This document shows positions 8,177 to 17,256 of a stretch of 64,000 nt of DNA, piece after piece; position 1 is the first letter of the stretch; each line of letters starts with the position of its first letter. A model generated the notes under the pieces. That model was not told the origin of the DNA and made no database searches. It saw nothing but the letters and a program-made list of their open reading frames with translations. Source of the stretch: UBA1765 sp045629945 (GTDB lineage: Bacteria > Fibrobacterota > Fibrobacteria > Fibrobacterales > Fibrobacteraceae); contig JAZQSE010000030.1 in NCBI GenBank assembly GCA_045629945.1, positions 1 to 64,000 of the forward strand. Reading direction: 5' to 3'. A program made the position numbers and the translations under genes.

Positions 8177-9730
8177 ATGAGCACTCCGGGAAAAGTTCTT
8201 TTTCTATTACATGCGCACTTGCCATTTGTGCGTCATCCGGAGCATTCTCGTTTTTTTGAGGAAAATTGGTTTTTTGAAGCTCTTTCAGAAACTTATATTC
8301 CTCTCGTTCAAAGTCTGCGGCGTTTGTTAGAAAAAGGCGTTCCGGGAACATTGAATTTAAGCGTTTCTCCTCCGCTTATAGAAATGCTTTCGGATTCTCA
8401 CTTAATTGAAAAGTTTTCAAAGCATCTTTATTATCAAAAAGAACTTGCTGAAAAAGAACTTCAGCGTTTTTCAGAAAGTGCAGAAGGGAAGCTTGCTCAA
8501 TTTTATGCAGAACGCTTGGGAGCTTTGATTGATACTTGGGAAAATCGAATAAAAAAAGATTTGCTGGGTGAGTTTTTAGCACTAGAAAAATTAGGAAAAT
8601 TGAATCTTTTGACATGCGTTGGAACACACCCTTATTTACCAGCGTATCAAAGTGATTTTGCTTCTATTCATAGGCAACTTGCTATAACAGTAAAATGTTT
8701 TGAACGCGCTTTTAAGAGAAAACCTAAAGGCGTTTGGTTGCCTGAATGTGGCTATTTTCCTGGCTTAGATGAATTACTTGCTGATTATGGATTCCGCTAT
8801 TTCTTTTTAGAAACACATGGTTCTCTTTTAGCAACGCCACCGCCCAAATACGGAGTTTTTTCTCCGATGCAAACGAAAAGTGGCTTGTTTTGTTTGGGGC
8901 GCGAACAGAAAAGTTCAAGAGAAGTATGGAGCCGAGAAACGGGTTACCCGGGCCACCCTGAATACAGAGAATTTTTTAAAGATATTGCAAATGAACGGGA
9001 ACGTTCTTACTTGGGCGAATATTTTTATTCTGGAGAAACGCCAATTCATACAGGCTTGAAATATTGGCGCATTACAGGGAACGAAAATAAAGCTTTGTAT
9101 AAGCCATGGAATGCCAATCGATTAGTTTCAAACCATGCAAGAACTTTTATCGCCGAGCGAGAAGGAACTTTTTTGGATTTGATTCCAAGAATGGAAGGAA
9201 ACCCTGCAACCATGCTTTGCCCTTATGATGCAGAACTTTTTGGGCATTGGTGGTTTGAAGGTCCGCTTTTTTTAGAATCCATGTTAGAAGAAGCGGCTGG
9301 TTCTTCTATTCTTGAATTTGTAGGTGCTGATTCTGTAATGGAAAATTCTGCCGATAGCGAATTACATAGCCCAGCGTTTTCTTCTTGGGGTGAAGGCGGC
9401 TTTGGTTCTGTTTGGATTAATTCAGAAACTGATTTTTATTACCCAATGGGAAAGAAAATGCAGTTGATGTTTGAAGCACTTTCTAAAAAACGACAGACTC
9501 CGTTTTTAAAACGTTTACTAAAACAGTTTGAACGAGAAATTATGTTGTTCCAATCCTCTGATTGGGCGTTTATGATTCACAATCATTCTGCTGAAGGTTA
9601 TGCTCGTAAGCGTCTTGAAGAACATTATTCTAATGCTTGCGCTTTGTTTGAACTTGGAATGTCTAAAACCCGTGATAATGGCATTTTAGCCTCTTTAGAA
9701 AAGAAGAATAATATTTTCCATTGGATGTGA
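8177..9730 (+). CDS. GH57 family 1,4-alpha-glucan branching enzyme
   Basis: A 517-residue cytoplasmic GH57 (DUF1957) protein. The opening LLHAHLPFVRHPEHSRFFEE is the conserved metal/active-site start of the family. WLPECGYFPGLDELL (about residues 187-201) carries the expected catalytic Glu, and CPYDAELFGHWWFEGP (about 345-360) carries the Asp. The length matches bacterial GH57 branching enzymes (about 520). It would introduce alpha-1,6 branches in glycogen-like glucan. It starts 8 nt after the DUF4912 gene with only a weak ribosome site, so translational coupling is likely. No glycogen synthase or phosphorylase is in view. Confidence 0.9.
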   Translation: MSTPGKVLFLLHAHLPFVRHPEHSRFFEENWFFEALSETYIPLVQSLRRLLEKGVPGTLNLSVSPPLIEMLSDSHLIEKFSKHLYYQKELAEKELQRFSESAEGKLAQFYAERLGALIDTWENRIKKDLLGEFLALEKLGKLNLLTCVGTHPYLPAYQSDFASIHRQLAITVKCFERAFKRKPKGVWLPECGYFPGLDELLADYGFRYFFLETHGSLLATPPPKYGVFSPMQTKSGLFCLGREQKSSREVWSRETGYPGHPEYREFFKDIANERERSYLGEYFYSGETPIHTGLKYWRITGNENKALYKPWNANRLVSNHARTFIAEREGTFLDLIPRMEGNPATMLCPYDAELFGHWWFEGPLFLESMLEEAAGSSILEFVGADSVMENSADSELHSPAFSSWGEGGFGSVWINSETDFYYPMGKKMQLMFEALSKKRQTPFLKRLLKQFEREIMLFQSSDWAFMIHNHSAEGYARKRLEEHYSNACALFELGMSKTRDNGILASLEKKNNIFHWM

Positions 9731-9751
9731 TATTTTTCGTTCTGTAAACTT

Positions 9752-9773
9752 CCCCATAATTCTAATTATGGGG
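9752..9773. repeat. 10-bp inverted repeat after the branching-enzyme gene
   Basis: CCCCATAATT and AATTATGGGG are separated by 2 nt. No T-run follows, so it is not a standard intrinsic terminator. It could be a binding site or an auxiliary hairpin. Confidence 0.5.
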
Positions 9774-9830
9774 ATAGCTAACAGAATTTAATTCAAAATT
9801 GATAAAGGGTTGTCCTAAAACAAACAAAAA

Positions 9831-9852
9831 ACCTCGGATATTTAATCCGGGG
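9831..9852. terminator. Bidirectional intrinsic terminator between GH57 and GH5 genes
   Basis: ACCTCGGAT and ATCCGGGGT form a 9-bp stem with one G-T wobble and a short loop. It is flanked by an A-run on the left and TTTT on the right, so it can stop both converging genes. The T-run is strongest for the minus-strand GH5 gene. Confidence 0.75.
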
Positions 9853-9870
9853 TTTTCTGCAAAATAAGAA

Positions 9871-11169
9871 TTATTGCAAATTGATTTTATAAGATTTAGA
9901 ACTGTTTTTACTTTGGAGTTTTACAAGATAAATTCCTTTTGGCAGACCTTGTAAAGAAACAGAAGTGTTTGCATTTAAATTTTTATACGATTTTACCACC
10001 TCGCCAGAAATGGCAATTAAATCCATATTTGCTGACTCATTTAAATTTAAAAGAAGGTCTGTTCCTTGCAAAAGTAGTGAAGAAGAATTTTTTTGCTTTG
10101 ATGAAATTGCGGAACCTCCGCCGGAAACAGCACTCCATTCTGGGTTGAGTGTTCTTAATTTGTTGCGTAACCATGTGCCAGATTCGCGAAGATCGCTTTC
10201 TGCCCAGTTTCCATTTGGGCTTGCACTTGTTTGTAAAGAAGCAGAACTTTCATTCTTGTTGCAAATGCTCCAGGCAGCCCAACTTAAATTCTTTTCTTCC
10301 ATCCAGTTAAAGAAAACATCTAACCAAGAATAATTGATGGTTCCGTTTCCGCTGGCAGGAGAAAGCCCCCATTCAGAAACAAAGAGTGGAATTTTTTGCA
10401 TTGCCGTATTGGCGAAGCCCATGTAATTATTATAATGCCATTCTTCGGAAGCATAAAAATGGAAAACATAAGCGACGTTAAATGCGTTGTCGCCAGTTAA
10501 TGGGTTGTTGGCAGCAATCTGAACTTGTGAAGAATAAGATGGAGTTCCTACAAGAATTAAGTTGTCTGGGTCAACAGCACGAATAGCAGGAATCACTTTT
10601 TCTGCATAGGATTTGATTTTATTCCAGCAATCGTCGTCGGCACCACAACCAGGTTCGTTGTAGATTTCATAAATCACGTTGGGGTATTGGCCGTATTTTG
10701 TGGCCATGTTTGTGAAAAATTCCACAGCCTTTGCTTGCCTTTCTGGTTTAGAAGGGTCATCAGTCCAGTGGCTATGCCAATCTATAATTACGTAAATGCC
10801 TTTTGCAATAGCAGCATCTACTATGGTTTCTACCATGGCTTGGTTCCAAGCAGCATCAAATTCATAGCCTTTATAGCCTTCGCTAGTTAAATTAGGGTCT
10901 GAACCCCAGTTGTCTTCTACTCCCATGGCGGCACGCACAAGGTTTGCATGCCAATCTTCTGCAAGCCAATTTACAACATTAGCATTCCAGTAAGGGCCGG
11001 CTTCTTGAGCTATATTCCAGAACATGCTCATGCCACGGAGTTTTGCAGGTTGTCCGTTTGCACCAACAACTTGCGTGCCAGACACTGAAAGAGCTCCGAT
11101 ATCATCAATAGGAGCAGCGAATAAACTTCCAAATAGAACTGAAAGTAAAAGAATAGATTTTTTGAACAT
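9871..11169 (-). CDS. Secreted GH5 cellulase/endoglucanase with C-terminal sorting domain
   Basis: 432 residues. The start at 11169 gives signal MFKKSILLLSVLFGSLFA and has GATGAGG 6 nt upstream; an ATG 12 nt earlier is less likely. The catalytic domain is about residues 20-340 with the GH5 acid/base Glu in VIYEIYNEPG (about 170) and the nucleophile Glu in PLFVSEWGLS (about 265), plus the HFYASEEWHY segment. Cys pairs suggest export. After a short Ser/Lys linker, residues about 370-432 end in GLPKGIYLVKLQ and YKINLQ, the pattern of type IX secretion C-terminal domains. It would hydrolyse beta-1,4-glucan outside the cell. It is a single-gene unit. Confidence 0.93.
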   Translation of the reverse strand: MFKKSILLLSVLFGSLFAAPIDDIGALSVSGTQVVGANGQPAKLRGMSMFWNIAQEAGPYWNANVVNWLAEDWHANLVRAAMGVEDNWGSDPNLTSEGYKGYEFDAAWNQAMVETIVDAAIAKGIYVIIDWHSHWTDDPSKPERQAKAVEFFTNMATKYGQYPNVIYEIYNEPGCGADDDCWNKIKSYAEKVIPAIRAVDPDNLILVGTPSYSSQVQIAANNPLTGDNAFNVAYVFHFYASEEWHYNNYMGFANTAMQKIPLFVSEWGLSPASGNGTINYSWLDVFFNWMEEKNLSWAAWSICNKNESSASLQTSASPNGNWAESDLRESGTWLRNKLRTLNPEWSAVSGGGSAISSKQKNSSSLLLQGTDLLLNLNESANMDLIAISGEVVKSYKNLNANTSVSLQGLPKGIYLVKLQSKNSSKSYKINLQ

Positions 11170-11265
11170 CCAAAACCTCATCCAAATGATTTTTATCCAA
11201 ACACAAACACCATTCTTATTCCAATTTTGGAAAAGAAGAAAGGCGTTTACAATGTATACAGAAAT

Positions 11266-13164
11266 CTACTCTAAATAAGTGTAACCGTAAAGGCCTGAAC
11301 GATAAATATTTAAAAATTCCTTGCCTTCTTGCAATGAAATTTTCCCTTCTTTTACAGAACGGGTTACCCAGTTCTCCATAGTACGGACAAGGGCTTTATC
11401 GCTGAAGTTTACATAATCCAGCACATCTTCTACAGATTCGCCATCAATTATTTTTTCAATTTTATAGCCTTTATCACCATCACAAACAATGTGAACGGCG
11501 TTTGTGTCACCAAAGAGATTGTGCAAGTCACCAAGAATTTCCTGGTATGCGCCTACAAGGTAAACAGCAATGTAATAAGGTTCTGTTGCTTGTATCGGGT
11601 GTAATGGGAGAGTTCTGCTAACTTCGCCGTTGCGGACGAACATGTCAATTTTTCCGTCGGAATCGCAAGTGATATCTTGTAAGGTAGCTTCAACTGTTGG
11701 CCGTTCGTTTAAACGCTGGATAGGCATAATGGGGAATATTTGGTCAATAGCCCAGCTATCAGGTAAACTTTGGAAAAGAGAAAAATTGCAGAAATATTTT
11801 TCAGCAAGTAAACGAGGTAAAGAACTCAATTCATACGGAGGGTGACGTAAATCTTCTGCCAAATGATTGACTTGTCGCGCAATGCTCCAGAATAAACGTT
11901 CTGCCATAGCGCGGGTTTTTAAATCAATAGTCCCTGTTTTAAAACCAGAGAGAGAGTCGTCGTTAAGTTGTTGGGCGTCGTGCCAGCTTTCTAAAAGATT
12001 TTTCGGAGATAGTCCTTTATAAATTCCATAAAAGTCTTTTAAAATTTCTGGAGCGTCATCTGCTAATTCATGCGTTTCTTCGTCAAAGAAACCAGGGCCT
12101 GCTGTTTCAAGAACGTTAAAAACTAAAATGGAATGGTGTGCAGTTAAAGCGCGCCCGGTTTCTGCAATCACATTGGGGTGAGGTAAACCACTTTTTTCGC
12201 AAGATTCAAACATCGTATAAATAACGTCGTTTGCGTATTCTTGAACAGAGTAGTTTACAGAACTAGCGCAAGTGCTTCTTGAACCATCGTAATCAACGCC
12301 AAGACCACCGCCAATATCTACAAATTCAACATTCATTCCTTCGCGTTTTAATTGAACGTAGAATTGAGCTACTTCACGAAGGCCGGCTTTGATTTTACGG
12401 ATGTTTGTTATTTGGCTTCCTAAATGGAAGTGAATGAGTTTGAAACAGTCACATAAATTTTCTTTGCGAATAAAATCTAAAGCTTCTAACAATTCTGAAC
12501 TATTAAGCCCGAACTTGCTGCGATACCCGCCGGATTCTTCCCATTTGCCGCTACCAGAACTAGCAAGTTTAATGCGAATTCCAATGTTTGGACGAATGCC
12601 GATTCTTTCAGCTACTTCTGCAATTAAATGCAACTCGTTCATTTTTTCTACGACTAAGAAAATCTTTTTACCCATTTTTTGCGCAAGGAGAGCGAGTTCG
12701 ATAAAATCTTCGTCTTTGTAGCCGTTGCAAATAATTAAAGCTTCTGGGTTGTCCATGTTGGCAAGAACGGCATGGAGTTCTGGTTTTGAACCGGCTTCAA
12801 GGCCAATGTTGAATTTTTTGCCATGGCGCACGACTTCTTCAAGAACGGCGCGTTGTTGGTTTACTTTAATTGGGAAAACGTTGTAATATTTGCTGTTAAA
12901 ACCATATTCTTGAATGGCTTTAGAAAAGCAATCATTGATTTTTTCAATACGATTGTCCAAAATATCTGGAAAACGTAAAAGTAAAGGCGTGGAAACATCG
13001 CGCAGGGAAAGTTCCTGGACTAATTCATACAAATCAATGCCTAGACCATCTTGCTTGGTAGGGTGAACTGTTGCATGTCCTTTTTCGTTAATGTCGAAAT
13101 AGTTGATGCCCCAACCTCTGATATTGTAGAGGTCTCTTGAATCATCAATACGCCAATTCGTCAT
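11266..13164 (-). CDS. speA: Biosynthetic arginine decarboxylase
   Basis: A 632-residue PLP enzyme (alanine-racemase-fold type III) converting arginine to agmatine for polyamine synthesis. The N-terminus YNIRGWGINYFDINEKGH is typical of SpeA. The PLP barrel includes FPIKVNQQ with the probable PLP lysine near 104, FNIGLEAGSKPEL, HFHLGSQI and DIGGGLGVDYDG. The C-terminal half has the CASSVNYSVQEYANDV segment and a late beta domain. Length matches E. coli-type SpeA. AAAGG lies upstream of the ATG and a TATCAT box lies about 32 nt before it. It is divergent from glnS and monocistronic; no speB is in view. Confidence 0.95.
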   Translation of the reverse strand: MTNWRIDDSRDLYNIRGWGINYFDINEKGHATVHPTKQDGLGIDLYELVQELSLRDVSTPLLLRFPDILDNRIEKINDCFSKAIQEYGFNSKYYNVFPIKVNQQRAVLEEVVRHGKKFNIGLEAGSKPELHAVLANMDNPEALIICNGYKDEDFIELALLAQKMGKKIFLVVEKMNELHLIAEVAERIGIRPNIGIRIKLASSGSGKWEESGGYRSKFGLNSSELLEALDFIRKENLCDCFKLIHFHLGSQITNIRKIKAGLREVAQFYVQLKREGMNVEFVDIGGGLGVDYDGSRSTCASSVNYSVQEYANDVIYTMFESCEKSGLPHPNVIAETGRALTAHHSILVFNVLETAGPGFFDEETHELADDAPEILKDFYGIYKGLSPKNLLESWHDAQQLNDDSLSGFKTGTIDLKTRAMAERLFWSIARQVNHLAEDLRHPPYELSSLPRLLAEKYFCNFSLFQSLPDSWAIDQIFPIMPIQRLNERPTVEATLQDITCDSDGKIDMFVRNGEVSRTLPLHPIQATEPYYIAVYLVGAYQEILGDLHNLFGDTNAVHIVCDGDKGYKIEKIIDGESVEDVLDYVNFSDKALVRTMENWVTRSVKEGKISLQEGKEFLNIYRSGLYGYTYLE

Positions 13165-13254
13165 AACCAGCCTTTGCTAAAGTGAAAAGTTTTTCAATGA
13201 TAGAAAATTCAAAGAAAAAATTGAAGTTTTGGTATAGAAAATCGTGATTTTAAC

Positions 13255-13262
13255 TAAATTTT
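13255..13262 (+). promoter_or_regulatory. -10 box of glnS
   Basis: TAAATTTT about 27 nt before the ATG. The leader contains CGGAGA, 7-8 nt before the start. Confidence 0.45.
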
Positions 13263-13289
13263 CTGCGATTAAAATCTCGGAGAAAAATT

Positions 13290-14957
13290 ATGGAAATCCC
13301 TGAAGCTACAAATTTTATTCAGGAAATTATTGTTGATGATTTGAAAACGGGTAAACGAGATAAAGTTCATACTCGTTTTCCGCCAGAACCTAATGGCTAT
13401 TTGCATATTGGCCATGCAAAAAGTATTTGCTTGAATTTTGGAACCGCTCAGAAATTCCAAGGCAAAACAAATATTCGCTTTGATGATACGAACCCGACTA
13501 AAGAAGATGTAGAATACGTAGATTCCATTCGTGAAGATGTGCGTTGGCTTGGCTTTGATTGGGAAGATAGAGAATATTTTGCAAGCGATTATTACGATAA
13601 AATTTATGAATTTGCAGAACGCCTTATTGAATTAGGCAAAGCTTATGTTTGCGAACTTAAAGGTGAAGAAGTAAGTGAATACCGTGGCACTTTAACAACA
13701 CCAGGCAAAGATAGTCCTTGGCGTAATCGTAGCGTAGAAGAAAACCTTTCTCTTTTCCGCCGCATGAAAGCTGGTGAATTTGAAGAAGGTGAATGTTTCT
13801 TGCGTGCAAAAATTGATATGGCTCACCCAAATATGAATATGCGTGACCCAGCGATTTATCGCATTAAAAAAGCAACGCATCATAGAACAGGTGACAAGTG
13901 GTGCATTTACCCGATGTACGATTTTGCACACCCACTTTCAGACTGGATGGAAGGGATTACACATTCTATCTGTACATTAGAATTTGAAGCGCACCGCCCA
14001 TTGTATGATTGGTTCTTAGAAGCTCTTGGACTTGAAAATCGCCCACAGCAAATTGAATTTGCTCGTTTGAATCTAACATACACTATGATGAGCAAACGTC
14101 GTTTGCTTGAACTTGTAGAAACTAAAACGGTTATGGGGTGGGACGACCCTCGTATGCCAACAGTTTCTGGCCTTCGTCGTCGAGGTTATTCTCCTTCAAG
14201 TATCCGTGAATTCTGTGAACGCATTGGTATTTCAAAAGCAGATTCTATGGTAGATATCAATTTGCTGTATTTCTGCATTCGCGAAGAATTAAATGCTTCT
14301 GCTCAACGCGTGATGGCTGTACTTGATCCGATTAAACTTGTGATTGATAACTGGGAAGAAGGCCGTTTCGAAGAAATTGAAGTGGAAAATAACCCGGAAA
14401 ATCCAGAACAAGGAACGCGCAAAATTCTTTTTGGTAAAGAACTTTATATTGAACGCGAAGATTTTATGGAAGAACCGCCTAAAAAGTATTTCCGTTTAAA
14501 ACCTGGCGGAGAAGTGCGTTTGAAAAGTGCTTATTACGTGACTTGCGTTGGTTGTGAAAAAGATGAAAACGATAATGTTACAGTTGTTCATTGCACTTAT
14601 GACCCGGAAAGCCGTGGGGGTGAAACTCCTGATGGTCGTAAGGTGAAAGGCACTATTCAGTGGGTTAGTGCCCTTCATGGAGTCGATGTTGAAGTTCGTT
14701 TGTTTGAAAATTTATTTACGGTTGAAAATCCTGCTCAGGTTCCGGAAGGACAAGTTTGGCAAGATTTGTTAAACCCGGAATCAATGATTGTAAAGCAAGC
14801 TAAAATTGAACCAATGGTGGCCAATGCAACTGCTGCAGACAGGTACCAGTTTATGAGACTTGGTTATTTCTGCTTGGATAAAGATTCAACACCTGAAAAA
14901 TTGGTCTTTAACCGCACTGTTGGTTTGAAAGATTCTTGGGTAAAACAACAAAAATAA
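13290..14957 (+). CDS. glnS: Glutaminyl-tRNA synthetase
   Basis: A 555-residue class I aminoacyl-tRNA synthetase charging tRNA-Gln. The HIGH motif is in PPEPNGYLHIGHAKSI (about residues 32-47) and the KMSKS-equivalent is MMSKRRL (about 267-273). LNFGTAQKFQGKTNIRFDD, DDTNPTKE and the GWDDPRMPT block are all family signatures of GlnRS rather than bacterial GltX. The C-terminal two beta-barrels that read the anticodon are present. The length is close to E. coli GlnRS (about 554). It is transcribed alone from the speA/glnS divergent region and ends at a strong terminator. Confidence 0.97.
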   Translation: MEIPEATNFIQEIIVDDLKTGKRDKVHTRFPPEPNGYLHIGHAKSICLNFGTAQKFQGKTNIRFDDTNPTKEDVEYVDSIREDVRWLGFDWEDREYFASDYYDKIYEFAERLIELGKAYVCELKGEEVSEYRGTLTTPGKDSPWRNRSVEENLSLFRRMKAGEFEEGECFLRAKIDMAHPNMNMRDPAIYRIKKATHHRTGDKWCIYPMYDFAHPLSDWMEGITHSICTLEFEAHRPLYDWFLEALGLENRPQQIEFARLNLTYTMMSKRRLLELVETKTVMGWDDPRMPTVSGLRRRGYSPSSIREFCERIGISKADSMVDINLLYFCIREELNASAQRVMAVLDPIKLVIDNWEEGRFEEIEVENNPENPEQGTRKILFGKELYIEREDFMEEPPKKYFRLKPGGEVRLKSAYYVTCVGCEKDENDNVTVVHCTYDPESRGGETPDGRKVKGTIQWVSALHGVDVEVRLFENLFTVENPAQVPEGQVWQDLLNPESMIVKQAKIEPMVANATAADRYQFMRLGYFCLDKDSTPEKLVFNRTVGLKDSWVKQQK

Positions 14958-14983
14958 CGCTTTTAAATTATTCAAGCGAATAG

Positions 14984-15015
14984 AAAATTCACAAGCGAAA
15001 CCGCTTGTGAATTTT
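14984..15015. terminator. Bidirectional intrinsic terminator
   Basis: A perfect 14-bp stem, AAAATTCACAAGCG with CGCTTGTGAATTTT, around the loop AAAC. It lies between glnS (plus) and the GH43 gene (minus), with A and T runs at the stem ends serving both strands. Confidence 0.88.
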
Positions 15016-15039
15016 GTTTTTGTTTGGATGAGAGAAACT

Positions 15040-17118
15040 TTATTTTACTTGAATGTGCTTTGCTTTAGTATGTCCAATCCCGCGAATAATATACATACCA
15101 CTTGCAAAGCCAGCTTGTTTTAACGAATGAGAAATATTTTGGTCAAGAGGCTTTACATTGCCAAGGAATTTCCCCATAGAATCAAAGACATTATAAGTCA
15201 GATTTGTTTTTGGGTGTAATGTTAATTTGGATACGCCGATTGCATTATTTGGGTCACTAAATTGAATCCAATCAATATTTAAGTAAGCGCCTTTAATCAG
15301 CACTTTTAAAATGTGTTCTCCTTCAGAGATAGTTGCTTCTCCTATTTTAATTTCTTTGTAAACATTCCAAGTAGAATCCACTTGTTCAACAGTAATAGAT
15401 TCTGTAATAGGTTTGTCGTCTATAAAAAGTTGTAAAGCAGATGTCGCAAAAGCAGTTGCAATATTAGCCGTTATATCGTATTTAGCATGAGCCAAAACAT
15501 TTATGGAGTATTCAAGCCATTCGTCTTCTTGTGTGTAGCCAATAGCATAACCATTGCAAAGTTTTGTGCCACAGATTGCATCATCAATAGAGACAATATC
15601 TACTTCATCTTGGCGGTAAGCATTGCCCTGATTTTCCAAATCGTTATCAAAGAACGCTTTATTGTGCCCGCCTTCGTCATAGTTTTCGGCTTCAATTACA
15701 CCAGGGAGTGTTGCTATTTCTCCTTTGTAGGGCGCTTGTGGAATGGCCGCTTTATCGCTTTCCATATACCAATAATCAAAATCAAAACCACTTTGCTTAA
15801 CCACAAAGAATAAATCGGCAATGCCTGCGGCATTGGTTAAATCGTAAGAGGTTTCGGTCCATTTAGAACTTGCAGGAATGTTAAGAGTTGCAAGTAATGG
15901 CCCAGTTTCTGATTCAGAATGTAATTCTATTTTTCCGCCATTACCTCTTGTGGAAATGATAATGCGGTCGGCTCCATCTCCCATATCGACAGAGCGGACT
16001 TTAGTATAAAAATTGCTATTCATATTAGTCAGGTAAACATTGCCAGATTCCGTAGCAACGTGACGAATAATTGTGTAACCATCTGTTTTGTCCACTGTAA
16101 TGCCACCGACCCAAGATTTAGTTTCGGCTTCTACGCGTTTAAATGGGTCTAGATAATGAATGGGTTTTATAACGCCATTATCGGTGGATTTAATGAAAGG
16201 AATAGAGCCATCAGCATTCCAAGTGAATTCTTCAACAGCCGTAGAACGGCTATAGCCACCGCCGCTTACATTCTTTTGGTTGTGATAGAAAAGGAAGCTG
16301 CGGCCTTTAAATTCAATAAGTCCAGGATGGTTTGTAAAAGCGGTTCCGTTCCCTTGGTCCATAATAACGCCTCCCCAGGTCCATGGGCCTGTAGGAGAAT
16401 CACTTACAGAATAGGAAAGTTTTTCTGGAACACCATGAGATGCATAAAGCATATAATATTTGTTGTTCCGTTTATGAATCCAAGGACCTTCTGTATATTT
16501 TGATTCTTCTCCATTTGGTGCAAAGCCATGGCTCATATCGGTGACTTGAATAGCGCCATTAAGAGAAATCATATCATCGTTAAGTTTTGCATAGTAAAGT
16601 TTTGGGTTCCCCCAATATATGTATGCTTGTCCGTCATCATCAACCCATACAGTTGGGTCAATATAAGCCCAGTTTGGGCCTGCAAGATGCTTGCCATTTA
16701 ACGCATCTTTAAAAGGACCTTCTGGTTTGTCGGCAACAGCAACATTGACAGCTCTGCCACCATAACTAGATTCAACAGTTACATAGTAATAGTATTTATT
16801 ATTTCTTCGCACAACTTGAGCAGCCCAGTCCCCATTTGGTTTAGCGTTGCCATTAAAATCTTGGTGCGAAAGAATGAGTTCACCGCGGTCAGTCCAGTTT
16901 ACCATATCGGTAGAACAAGAAACTCGCCAGCCATGCATAGTAAAGAAAGAACCGCCTTCATCGTTGCCGGTATAAACACAGACAGTATCGCCAAATACAA
17001 CAGGAGCAGGGTCAGGAGAATAATAAGTTTGAAAAATCGGATTTTCTGCTAAAGCTGTTGTAGAAAGAGTAAAGCCGATAAGTATAGGCAATGTTATAAA
17101 TGCTTTAGAAACTACCAT
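15040..17118 (-). CDS. Secreted GH43 arabinofuranosidase/xylosidase with two CBM6-type modules and sorting tail
   Basis: 692 residues with an N-terminal signal (ITLPILIGFTLSTTALAE). The GH43 five-blade propeller covers about 25-320: catalytic base Asp in YSPDPAPVV, pKa-modulating Asp in AYIDPTVWVDDDG, and acid Glu in YTEGPWIHK. A CBM6-like module (about 340-465, DPFKRVEAETKSW to FDFDYWYMES) and a second CBM6 (about 475-625, LPGVIEAENYDEGG to LNIDWIQFSD) follow. The tail YNVFDSMGKFLG to GMYIIRG is a type IX-like sorting domain. This architecture fits arabinofuranosidase-type GH43 acting on arabinoxylan; exact specificity is inferred. It may share the operon of the three genes upstream, but a 138-nt gap holds a hairpin. 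Confidence 0.92.
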   Translation of the reverse strand: MVVSKAFITLPILIGFTLSTTALAENPIFQTYYSPDPAPVVFGDTVCVYTGNDEGGSFFTMHGWRVSCSTDMVNWTDRGELILSHQDFNGNAKPNGDWAAQVVRRNNKYYYYVTVESSYGGRAVNVAVADKPEGPFKDALNGKHLAGPNWAYIDPTVWVDDDGQAYIYWGNPKLYYAKLNDDMISLNGAIQVTDMSHGFAPNGEESKYTEGPWIHKRNNKYYMLYASHGVPEKLSYSVSDSPTGPWTWGGVIMDQGNGTAFTNHPGLIEFKGRSFLFYHNQKNVSGGGYSRSTAVEEFTWNADGSIPFIKSTDNGVIKPIHYLDPFKRVEAETKSWVGGITVDKTDGYTIIRHVATESGNVYLTNMNSNFYTKVRSVDMGDGADRIIISTRGNGGKIELHSESETGPLLATLNIPASSKWTETSYDLTNAAGIADLFFVVKQSGFDFDYWYMESDKAAIPQAPYKGEIATLPGVIEAENYDEGGHNKAFFDNDLENQGNAYRQDEVDIVSIDDAICGTKLCNGYAIGYTQEDEWLEYSINVLAHAKYDITANIATAFATSALQLFIDDKPITESITVEQVDSTWNVYKEIKIGEATISEGEHILKVLIKGAYLNIDWIQFSDPNNAIGVSKLTLHPKTNLTYNVFDSMGKFLGNVKPLDQNISHSLKQAGFASGMYIIRGIGHTKAKHIQVK

Positions 17119-17204
17119 ACAAAAACCTTTTCCTTTTGAAACAAAAATATTTCATTGCTAGTCGAATTTGGAAATTTAAAGGGAAATGATATGGATAAGT
17201 TGTC

Positions 17205-17244
17205 CACACTTGTTCTGCATGCAGTGAATTCAAAAGCAAGTGTG
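17205..17244. promoter_or_regulatory. Nested inverted repeats before the GH43 gene
   Basis: CACACTTG (17205-17212) pairs with CAAGTGTG (17237-17244), enclosing the perfect palindrome CTGCATGCAG (17215-17224). No T-run follows on the minus strand, so it is more likely an operator or mRNA-processing hairpin than a terminator. Confidence 0.4.
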
Positions 17245-17256
17245 AAAAAACGAATC

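Noticed and set aside
9752..9773. Second terminator of the GH57 gene
   Set aside because: The hairpin is perfect but has no T-run; the clear terminator lies at 9831-9852.
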